Source: Verrucomicrobiota bacterium (GTDB taxonomy: Bacteria > Verrucomicrobiota > Verrucomicrobiia > Opitutales > Opitutaceae). From it: a stretch of DNA of 48,144 nucleotides. This document shows, piece by piece, positions 31,081-37,794 of this stretch. A model generated the notes under the pieces. That model saw nothing but the letters and a program-made list of their open reading frames with translations, was not told the DNA's origin and made no database searches. Both the position numbers and the translations under genes were made by a program. Position 1 is the first letter of the stretch. The number at the start of each line of letters is the position of its first letter. Where the stretch lies: contig JAEZDN010000064.1 of the NCBI GenBank assembly GCA_023433275.1, positions 1 through 48,144 of the forward strand. The letters run 5' to 3'.

Positions 31081-32010
31081 CTACTTCCCTCCCAGCAAAT
31101 CCCCCAAAGCCGGTCCGAGGGCCGGATGACCGAAAGAAAACCCCGCCGCGAGCAATCGCTGGGGCGCGCAACGCTGTCCGTGCAAGGCGAGGTTGGGATC
31201 GACGCCCATCAGGGGACCCGCAAGCAAGCGAATCGCGAACTCCGGCGCCGCCGGGCTCCAGGGCCGGCCGAGCGCCCGGCGCAGCGCGCGCATGAACTCG
31301 GCGTTGGTCACCGGGGCGGGGGCGCAGAGATTGAAGACGCCGGCCAGCTCCGGGCGGGCCAGCGCCGCCACGAATGCCGCCACGGCGTCCTCCCGATGGA
31401 CCCAGCTGATGTATTGCCGGCCGCTGCCTGCCGGCCCGCCGAGAAACCGCCGCGTGAGTCGCACGAGCGGCGGCAGCGCGCCCTGCTCGGCGTCGAGGAC
31501 CACGCCGAGCCGCAACACCACCCGGCGCACGCCAGGCAGCTCGAGGGCTTGGAACGATTCCTCCCAGCGGCGACACACCTCGGCGAGGAATCCCGGGCCC
31601 GGCTCAAGCGATTCGTCGCAAAAACGGTCGCCCGCGTTGCCATAGTAACCGGTCGCACTGCATTGCACCCAGACGGGGGGCGGATTCTTCGCGCGGCTCC
31701 ATCCCTTGCCGAGCGCGGCCACCGATCGCAGCCGCGATTCAAGGATCTCGCGGCTGTTTTCCAACGTGTGCACGCAGTTCACCGATCGCCCGGCAAAGTT
31801 GACCACGGCCGCCGCGCCCTCGAGCTCCGTGGCCCACGCGCCGCCGGTCTCGCCGTTCCACGCCACGGCGCGGAAGGCCGTGCCGTCCGGTGGCGGGGTT
31901 TTGTCCACGTCGCGGGTCAGCACGACGACTTCCCAGCCGTCCGCCGCCAGCCGGCGCCCGAGCGCCCGCCCGAGAAACCCGCTGCCGCCGGCGAGAACGA
32001 CTTTTGGCAT
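31081..32010 (-). CDS. TIGR01777 family NAD-dependent epimerase-like protein
   Basis: This SDR-fold protein resembles YfcH and plant SulA/GC1. The nucleotide loop is LAGGSGFLGRALGRRLAADG; internal motifs are VNFAGRSVN, VQCSATGYYGNAGD and ISWVHREDAVAAF. The C-terminus has a conserved helical domain (ALRRALGRPWSPAAPEF). The start is the ATG giving MPKVVLAGGSG; upstream codons are repeat DNA. Length is 309 residues. The biochemical role is unknown. Confidence 0.9.
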   Translation of the reverse strand: MPKVVLAGGSGFLGRALGRRLAADGWEVVVLTRDVDKTPPPDGTAFRAVAWNGETGGAWATELEGAAAVVNFAGRSVNCVHTLENSREILESRLRSVAALGKGWSRAKNPPPVWVQCSATGYYGNAGDRFCDESLEPGPGFLAEVCRRWEESFQALELPGVRRVVLRLGVVLDAEQGALPPLVRLTRRFLGGPAGSGRQYISWVHREDAVAAFVAALARPELAGVFNLCAPAPVTNAEFMRALRRALGRPWSPAAPEFAIRLLAGPLMGVDPNLALHGQRCAPQRLLAAGFSFGHPALGPALGDLLGGK

Positions 32011-32060
32011 GGGCCGAAGGTGGCAAATGGCACCCCGGGGTGCAACCTCCGGCCTGCTTC

Positions 32061-32145
32061 CATCGTTCTCTTTCTCCGGATCGTTTCCACCGCGTCCCGT
32101 CCCCGATCCGGGGAGAACGATAAAGATCAAGAGAATGAGAACGAT
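32061..32145. repeat. CGTTCTC/GAGAACG-word inverted repeat
   Basis: CATCGTTCTCTTTCTCCGGA on the left pairs with TCCGGGGAGAACGATAAAGA and the repeated GAGAATGAGAACGAT on the right. It lies in the divergent spacer between the epimerase gene and rlmN. Confidence 0.6.
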
Positions 32146-32211
32146 TGCGGTCTCCGTTCCCGCCAGAATCTCTTTGCACTTTTTGTGCTTTTTGCGGGCG
32201 ATGCTTCAGCC

Positions 32212-33300
32212 ATGCCGCCCCCCGCCAATTTTCACGACCTGACCCGCGAGCAGTTGCGCGTGCTCACGGTGCGTTGGGGGTTCAGTCCCGTGCATGCGGC
32301 GAGGCTCTGGCGCTATGTGTACCTCGACCAGGTGGACGCGTGGCCGTTGATGACCGAGCTTCCAGTGCGTTATCGCGATCGCGCCGCGAGCGAGCTGAGC
32401 CTGGCGCTTCCCGGGGTCGCCGTCGAAACCCACAGCGCCGACGGCTTCACGCGCAAGTACCTGCTTTCGCTCGAGGATGACCGCCGGATCGAGACCGTGC
32501 TCATGCGCTTCACCGGCCGGGTGACCGCGTGCATCAGCAGCCAGGCGGGGTGTGCCATGGGCTGCGTCTTCTGCGCCACCGGTCAGATGGGTTTCACCCG
32601 CCACCTCACGCCGGGCGAGATCGTGGCGCAGGCGCTGCACGTGAACCGCGTGCTCCGCACCCAGGGCGGGCGAGCCGGGTCCGGCGAATCAGAACCGCCC
32701 GAGCGCCTCCGCAACATCGTGCTCATGGGCATGGGGGAACCGCTGCACAACTACGACGCGGTGATGACCGCGACGGAGATTCTTTGCGATTCCGCCGGGC
32801 TCTCGCTCGGCACCAAGCAGATCACGCTGAGCACGGTCGGTGTGATCCCCGGCATCGTCCGCCTTGCCGACGAAGGCCGGCCCATCCATCTCGCGGTGTC
32901 ACTGCACGGGGCCACCCAGGAGGAACGCGCGGCCCTCGTGCCCGTGGCCAGGAAGTGGCCGCTGGATGACCTCATGGAGGCGTGCCGCTATTACATCACC
33001 AAGCAGCAGCGCCGGATCTTTTATGAGTGGACCCTGATCGAGGGAAAAAACGACACGCCCGAATCGGCCCACGCGGTCGGGCGACTTTTGCAAGGGCAGG
33101 AGGCCCAGGTGAACCTGATCCCACTCAATCCCACCGGCGGCTACGACGGGGTGCCCACCGGGCAGGCCGCGGCCCGGCGGTTTCAGGAAATCCTCGGCGG
33201 CTATGGACTCCCGAGCACCATCCGCCAGCGCCGCGGCATCGACATCGCCGCCGGCTGCGGCCAGCTGGCGGTGGAACGTGAAGCGCGCGCGCGAAACTGA
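32212..33300 (+). CDS. rlmN: Dual-specificity RNA methyltransferase RlmN
   Basis: This radical SAM enzyme methylates C2 of A2503 in 23S rRNA and A37 in some tRNAs. The SAM cluster is C114-x3-C118-x2-C121 (CAMGCVFC). The two other essential cysteines are C107 (TACISSQ) and C349 (AAGCGQL). LMGMGEPLHNYD and VSLHGATQEERAALVP are typical. Length is 362 residues from ATG 32212. The TGA stop is embedded in the terminal repeat of the element that follows. Confidence 0.96.
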   Translation: MPPPANFHDLTREQLRVLTVRWGFSPVHAARLWRYVYLDQVDAWPLMTELPVRYRDRAASELSLALPGVAVETHSADGFTRKYLLSLEDDRRIETVLMRFTGRVTACISSQAGCAMGCVFCATGQMGFTRHLTPGEIVAQALHVNRVLRTQGGRAGSGESEPPERLRNIVLMGMGEPLHNYDAVMTATEILCDSAGLSLGTKQITLSTVGVIPGIVRLADEGRPIHLAVSLHGATQEERAALVPVARKWPLDDLMEACRYYITKQQRRIFYEWTLIEGKNDTPESAHAVGRLLQGQEAQVNLIPLNPTGGYDGVPTGQAAARRFQEILGGYGLPSTIRQRRGIDIAAGCGQLAVEREARARN

Positions 33301-33452
33301 GCCGGAACCACGCAGTTGGAGCTCGATTCCGCAGCGTGAAGTCGAACGGTTCCGTTGTAGGGGCATGGCTCGTCCACGCCCTCGGTTCCCGCAGCGAGGA
33401 ACGGGCGCGGTCAAGCCGCGCCCCTCCATCCGCCTGCCTCTTTCGGCTGAGC
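33297..33452 (+). mobile_element. Copy 2 of the ~155-bp stop-codon-linked TIR element
   Basis: It begins CTGAGCCGGAA, with the TGA of rlmN at 33298-33300, and ends TTTCGGCTGAGCG. The core has GATTCCGCAGCGTGAAGTCG, a GTAG-headed half hairpin (GTAGGGGCATGGCTCGTCCA, CGCCC), CCCGCAGCGAGGAACGGGCG, and a second hairpin GGGCGCGG-TCAAG-CCGCGCCC. It has the same order as copies 1 and 3. Confidence 0.75.
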
Positions 33453-33495
33453 GCCCGACTTCGCATTTCCACGCCCCAGCGAGCCATCTTTCTGA

Positions 33496-33584
33496 TGGAG
33501 CCGGGGCGCCCTCGCCCCGACGGGATGCGACTCACGAATTCCATCGCCGCCGAACCGGCCCGAGGCGAGGGCGGGCCGGTTCCA
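33496..33584. repeat. REP-like inverted element, GGAGCCGGGGCG family
   Basis: The element starts TGGAGCCGGGGCGCCCTCGC and ends GGGCGGGCCGGTTCCA. It is the same family as 20307-20393, in the opposite orientation. It lies in the 420-bp spacer between rlmN and the OmpH-like gene; apart from this and copy 2 I see only about 130 bp of unassigned promoter-side DNA. Confidence 0.65.
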
Positions 33585-33720
33585 TTGGACGGACGAATAC
33601 GCGTGGGCTACGCGGCTCCCAATCCGGTTCCCCGCCGCAGAAGGTGTAAAAAGCCGCCTAGGTAAAACGCCTCATTTAGTCTTTGCCAACATTCCCCGAG
33701 GCCCTAGCTCTAGCCCTCTC

Positions 33721-34299
33721 ATGAAATTCTCCCGCCTTCTTGTTTCCCTTCTCAGCCTCACCTTGGGTGGCGCTGCCCTTGTCGCCCAGACCACCACCAC
33801 CGCCGCCCCGGCGCCGGCCTTGCTGCCCATGTCCCGCGTGGCTTGGATCAACACCAACGCCTTCGCGGCGGATGAAGGCGGCATCAAGCAGCTCGTCCGC
33901 AACATCAAGGAACTCGAGCTCGAGTTCAGCGGCACCGAGAGCGAGCTCAGCCTCCTCAACGAGAAGCTCCGCACCATCGTCGGCGAGCTTCAGAAGCTGC
34001 AGGCCAATGCCGAGGCCAACGCCGAGGCGATCCAGGCGAAGCAGACCGAAGGCCTCGCCCTCCAGCGCGAGCTCCAGGGCAAGCAGCAGCAGGCGCAGCA
34101 GGCCTTCGGCCAGGCGCAGCAGGCCAAGCAGGGACCGGTGTTCGCCGAGATCGGCAAGGCCCTCGCCGAGTTCTCCAAGGAGCGCCAGCTCAGTTTCATC
34201 TTCGATGTGGCGAAGCTCGGCGACGCCGTGCTGGCCGCCCAGCCGGAACTCGAGGTCACGAAGGACTTCATCGAGTACTACAACGCGACCCATCCCTGA
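33721..34299 (+). CDS. OmpH/Skp family periplasmic chaperone-like protein
   Basis: The 192-residue exported protein has an N-terminal signal peptide (MKFSRLLVSLLSLTLGGAAL). A long Gln/Glu/Ala-rich coiled coil follows (about residues 65-145), then a C-terminal EFSKERQLSFIFDVAKLG motif typical of Skp/OmpH. Skp proteins escort unfolded outer-membrane proteins across the periplasm. No bamA or lpxD neighbour is present, unlike the usual arrangement. An intrinsic terminator follows. Confidence 0.88.
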   Translation: MKFSRLLVSLLSLTLGGAALVAQTTTTAAPAPALLPMSRVAWINTNAFAADEGGIKQLVRNIKELELEFSGTESELSLLNEKLRTIVGELQKLQANAEANAEAIQAKQTEGLALQRELQGKQQQAQQAFGQAQQAKQGPVFAEIGKALAEFSKERQLSFIFDVAKLGDAVLAAQPELEVTKDFIEYYNATHP

Positions 34300-34309
34300 T
34301 GGGAGCCGG

Positions 34310-34325
34310 TATCGGTTAACCGATA
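34310..34325. other. Perfect 16-bp palindrome
   Basis: TATCGGTTAACCGATA lies between the OmpH-like stop and its terminator. It is a perfect palindrome of unknown role, and might be a small hairpin or a binding site. Confidence 0.5.
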
Positions 34326-34345
34326 TTAGTTCCAAGTTCGCCCGG

Positions 34346-34370
34346 GGCCCGGCTCACGCCGGGCCTTTTT
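34346..34370 (+). terminator. Intrinsic terminator of the OmpH-like gene
   Basis: The 8-bp stem GGCCCGGC/GCCGGGCC has the loop TCAC and is followed by TTTTT. Confidence 0.92.
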
Positions 34371-34405
34371 GTTGGGCGAAGCATGCCGCGTTCAGCGAAG
34401 TTCTC

Positions 34406-34481
34406 GTCGGGGCGGAGCCTGCCCGGTCCTGCGGGCACCGACCCGCGAATAGGCCGAGGACCGGGCAAGCTCGGCCCCGAC
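34406..34481. repeat. REP-like inverted element (GGACCGGGCAAGC family)
   Basis: GTCGGGGCGGAGCCTGCCCG on the left and CGGGCAAGCTCGGCCCCGAC on the right form a long imperfect hairpin between two convergent genes. The right half matches 13201-13274. Confidence 0.7.
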
Positions 34482-34506
34482 CAGGACATCGTGGCCCCGC
34501 GCCGCC

Positions 34507-35892
34507 TTAAGCCAGCTTGACGAGCAGCGCGGAAACATCCGCCTTCTGCGCCGCGTCGGTCGCGAGCCACGCCAGCGCGTGCTGCCGCACCTCGGACTCC
34601 GGCTCGATCCCGACCGATTTCTGCCGCAGCAAGCCCGCGACGAGCGTGAGCTGGGCGCGGACATCGTCCGGATTGGCCCGGGCGTTGCGCAACTGCGCGG
34701 TGAGGCCGGCGTCGACCTGTGCGGGAGCGAGCACGCCCTTGCCGCCGAGGAACTGCGAGAGCGTGGCGCCGAGCGCCTGCACGTGGGCGCCGGGCTTCGC
34801 GGGCGGCGTGTAGGCGGGCCCGTTGCCTTCCGGCAGCGCCGTCCATTCCATGTACAGGCGCAACTGGGCGTGGAACTGGCCGAGCACGGCGTCGGCGGTC
34901 GCCGGCGTCCAGCGCGTGGAAAACTGCTTCAGTTCGCGGAATTTCTTCACCTCCCAGATGCGCAGCGTGAGCTCGAAGTCGTCGTTGCGATTTCGCAGCG
35001 CGGTCGTGACGACATAGTCGAGCCCGCCGGTGCTGGTCTCGTTCAGCTCGCGGATGTTGTCGGCGGTCCACTCGACCGGGAACAGCACGTAATGCTGCGC
35101 ACTGGATAGGCCGATGGCTGCGGACGAATCATAGCCGGCCGACGCCGTGAACGTCTCGGCAAACCACAGCGCCAGCCCGCGGCAGAAGCGGCCTGTCTCG
35201 TCCTCGGGCCGGGCGGAGCGTTCCATGGCGTCGGGCAGGCCGGGCAGCGTGCATTGCGCGAAGGCCACGCGGCGCAGCTTGCCTTCCTTCGTGGGGATCA
35301 GGCGCGGCGCCGCCTCATCGAGGCCATAGAACCAGATCGGCTTGCTGATGCTCGCGAGGCTGATCTTGTTCGGCGCGGAGGCGTCGCCGGCAATCTGCTC
35401 GGCCGAGGGCGCGGCGCTTTCATGCCCGGCCATGAGCTCGCCGATCGCGTTGGAAAATCCGAACAGCCGGTCCTCGAGCTCCGGCCGGTTGAGGGCGAAG
35501 AGCATGTCGAGGAGATGCTGGGCCGATTCCACCTGACGCATCGCCAGATAGGCCTGCAGCAGATTGATGCCGGTGGCCGGTCCGTGGCGCTGTGCGTCGT
35601 AATGGGGCGCCACCAGCTCGATCAGCTCGCGCACGTGTCCGCGGACGCCCAAGTCGCCGGAAAGCGTGACCAACACGTCGGGCCGGGCGCCGGCGGTGGC
35701 GAGGATTTCCTGGTAGATGGCCACGGCAGCGGCCAGGTCCCGCGCGTCGAGTTTGGCGCGAGCCTCGGCCAGCCGGGGAATCACGCCTCCGGCGATCGCC
35801 GGCTTTTCCGCGGCGCCCGGGGTGGGCGCCGGCTCGGGCTGGGGCTGCGGTTGCGGCTTCTGTCCGGAGGAAAAACGGTCGAAGAATCCCAT
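34507..35892 (-). CDS. Unknown protein with TPR-like N-terminal region
   Basis: I do not recognise the family. The product has 461 residues from the ATG giving MGFFDRFSSGQKP; a GTG seven codons upstream is less likely. After a Pro/Gln/Glu-rich linker (residues 14-35), helices around LAAAVAIYQEILATAGARPD and LLQAYLAMRQVESAQHLLDM look like tetratricopeptide repeats. The middle (about 180-380) is a mixed alpha/beta region, and the C-terminus is again helical. No signal peptide or catalytic motif is seen. A scaffold role is possible but not supported further. Confidence 0.75.
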   Translation of the reverse strand: MGFFDRFSSGQKPQPQPQPEPAPTPGAAEKPAIAGGVIPRLAEARAKLDARDLAAAVAIYQEILATAGARPDVLVTLSGDLGVRGHVRELIELVAPHYDAQRHGPATGINLLQAYLAMRQVESAQHLLDMLFALNRPELEDRLFGFSNAIGELMAGHESAAPSAEQIAGDASAPNKISLASISKPIWFYGLDEAAPRLIPTKEGKLRRVAFAQCTLPGLPDAMERSARPEDETGRFCRGLALWFAETFTASAGYDSSAAIGLSSAQHYVLFPVEWTADNIRELNETSTGGLDYVVTTALRNRNDDFELTLRIWEVKKFRELKQFSTRWTPATADAVLGQFHAQLRLYMEWTALPEGNGPAYTPPAKPGAHVQALGATLSQFLGGKGVLAPAQVDAGLTAQLRNARANPDDVRAQLTLVAGLLRQKSVGIEPESEVRQHALAWLATDAAQKADVSALLVKLA

Positions 35893-35955
35893 GCGCCGAG
35901 CAAAGCGCGGCACCCGGGGTTGGCGAATCCGTTTTTGTGCCGCGAGGAAGGTTTA

Positions 35956-36127
35956 ACCACAGATGAACACAGATAAAACAGATGCGGAGGGAGGTTGGCC
36001 TCACCAAACGCCCTCACACTTCTTTTCGCGGGATGGTGAATGCGAACCGCGAGCTCTTAACCGCTGCACGCCATTCTGATATGTGTTCATCGGGGCCCAT
36101 TGGTGTTTTCCCACTGAACTATTTCGG
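35956..36127. repeat. Spacer with ACCACAGATGAACACAGAT words
   Basis: AACCACAGATGAACACAGAT at 35956 is the same word family as in the palindrome at 23280. Degraded partners (ATGTGTTCATCGGGG, GGTGTTTTCCC) lie near 36080-36115. No gene is seen between the TPR-like gene and the element at 36128. Confidence 0.4.
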
Positions 36128-36286
36128 CTAAGCCGGAAGATGCAGTTTGGAACGTAGGGGCACGGCTTGACCGCGCCCTTTTCTCGCTGCGGGAACCGAG
36201 GGCGTGGACGAGCCACGCCCCGACAACTGAACCGTTCGACCGCGCACACTGCGGAATCGCATTCTGACTGCATCGTTCCCGCTAAG
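36128..36286 (-). mobile_element. Copy 3 of the ~155-bp stop-codon-linked TIR element
   Basis: Read on the minus strand it starts CTTAGCGGGAAC, with the TAG stop of the phosphoesterase gene at 36282-36284, and ends TTCCGGCTTAG. The core again has GCGATTCCGCAGTGTGCGGT, GTGGCTCGTCCACGCCCTCG, CCCGCAGCGAGAAAAGGGCG and a terminal GCCCCTAC. It is co-oriented with the upstream gene, as are copies 1 and 2. Confidence 0.75.
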
Positions 36287-37682
36287 ACCCATCCAAGGCC
36301 GAGATCACCGCGGCCTTCAGCTTCAGGTCGGGAATCTCGCGCCAGCGGAGCGCCGGCGCGCCGAAGTAGCGATCGGTGTTGCGCGCGCCCCAATCCGTGG
36401 TGGCGATCCGATAAACCCGCGCGGGATCGATGGCATCCGGGCCGGCGGCGAAGTTGAACTCACCGCGGCGCTGCGCGAAGGGCGTTTCGGGCGTCAGGTT
36501 GGCGGCGGCCAGCAACTGCGCGAGCCGCTCGCCGTCGACTTCGGTTTCGAAAACCGGCCCGTCGAAACGCACGCAGGCGTCGAATTCGAGCCGGCTGACG
36601 GTCCCGGCCGGCAGGCCGGCGCCAAAGGTGGTGTTGCCCACGAACGCCGCGTCCACGCCCGCGGCCCTGCGCAACGCTGCGGCGGCGAATCGGCCGGCCT
36701 CGGCCGGGGCCAGCGCGCTCCCGGTCCGCCCGATCACCGCCCGGTCCTCGGGCGTGAGGTGCTCGGCCAGGACGCGAGCGATGACCGCTTTCATTTCCGG
36801 GTCCGCGGGATCCGCCGCGGACAACGCCACTTGCTCGACCGTCCAGCGGTGGCGTCCGCCCTCATCGACATCCAACCACGCCAGCGAGACATGCGATTGC
36901 CACGAGCCGGAATGAAAATAAACCGTGCGGCCGAATCGCTCGACGAAGCGCTGGTGGTCGTGCGCGCCGGCGAGGAGCGTGCCTTCGGGCAGCAACGGAA
37001 GGATGCCACGGTCCGCCTTGATGCCGGCGTGGCTCAACACGATCGGCAGAACCGCCCCCTTGAGCAGCGCGGGGAATTGCTGCCGCACCCAGATCACCGG
37101 ATCGGAGAGGTCGAGTCCCGGGCGAAGCGCCACCCGGTAGGTGGACAGATTGTCCGTGGTGATTCCGGCCACCACTGCCGCATGCGGGCCGAGCGCCAGC
37201 GGCAGCGCTGGCGGCGCCGCGAGGCGGCCGGTGCCGCGATCCCGAATGTTCCCCACGACCTTCGCACCGGTCGCCTCGATGCGACGCACGGTTTCGGGCA
37301 GGTCGTGAAACTCGGTCTCGTGGTTGCCGAGGTTGACGATGGTCGGAGCGCGGCGGGCCAGCGCTTCATACAGGGCGAAATCGATGGCGCCCTGGCTGCG
37401 GCGGGCGATCACGTTGCCGTATTCCTGCGTGTCGCCATTCAGCAGGATCGCGCGGGGCACATCCGGGTGGGCGCGGGCGAGCTGGTCCACGCGGGCGACG
37501 AGCTGTGCGGTGCGCTCGTAGGCGGAATGCTGGTCACCGAGCACAATCAACAGGGCTTGCGGCGCGGCGGGGGCGGCGCGGACGCCGACCATCATCAGCC
37601 CCAGCAGCGCGAACAGTGCGGCGTGACGTCCGCGGGCGGGGATGCGTCCTGTTCCGGATGGGAAACGATGACGTGCGGCCAT
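36282..37682 (-). CDS. Exported 5'-nucleotidase/UshA-like metallophosphoesterase
   Basis: The 466-residue protein has a signal peptide (basic N-terminus, then ALFALLGLMMVGVRAAPAAP). The calcineurin-like metal site is visible as GDQHSAY, LLNGDTQEYGN, NLGNHETEFH, LSHAGIKAD and GAHDHQRF. A 5'-nucleotidase C-terminal domain follows (VGNTTFGAGLPAGTVSR; VDGERLAQLL). The first motif has GDQH rather than the usual DxH, so the metal site may be altered. It is predicted periplasmic, acting on nucleotides or other phosphoesters. Confidence 0.85.
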   Translation of the reverse strand: MAARHRFPSGTGRIPARGRHAALFALLGLMMVGVRAAPAAPQALLIVLGDQHSAYERTAQLVARVDQLARAHPDVPRAILLNGDTQEYGNVIARRSQGAIDFALYEALARRAPTIVNLGNHETEFHDLPETVRRIEATGAKVVGNIRDRGTGRLAAPPALPLALGPHAAVVAGITTDNLSTYRVALRPGLDLSDPVIWVRQQFPALLKGAVLPIVLSHAGIKADRGILPLLPEGTLLAGAHDHQRFVERFGRTVYFHSGSWQSHVSLAWLDVDEGGRHRWTVEQVALSAADPADPEMKAVIARVLAEHLTPEDRAVIGRTGSALAPAEAGRFAAAALRRAAGVDAAFVGNTTFGAGLPAGTVSRLEFDACVRFDGPVFETEVDGERLAQLLAAANLTPETPFAQRRGEFNFAAGPDAIDPARVYRIATTDWGARNTDRYFGAPALRWREIPDLKLKAAVISALDGS

Positions 37683-37794
37683 GGATGCGAGTGCAGACGC
37701 GCGAGGTCCGGGAGGCGATGATGTTTTGGCCCGGTCCTGACACCGTGTCCCGGGTTGACGAGGCGGGCGGGGGCGGAAAGTTTGCCGTCCTCCG

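Noticed and set aside
30814..32211. A long N-terminal extension of RlmN
   Set aside because: The frame runs through the epimerase gene on the other strand; RlmN homologues start near the ATG at 32212.
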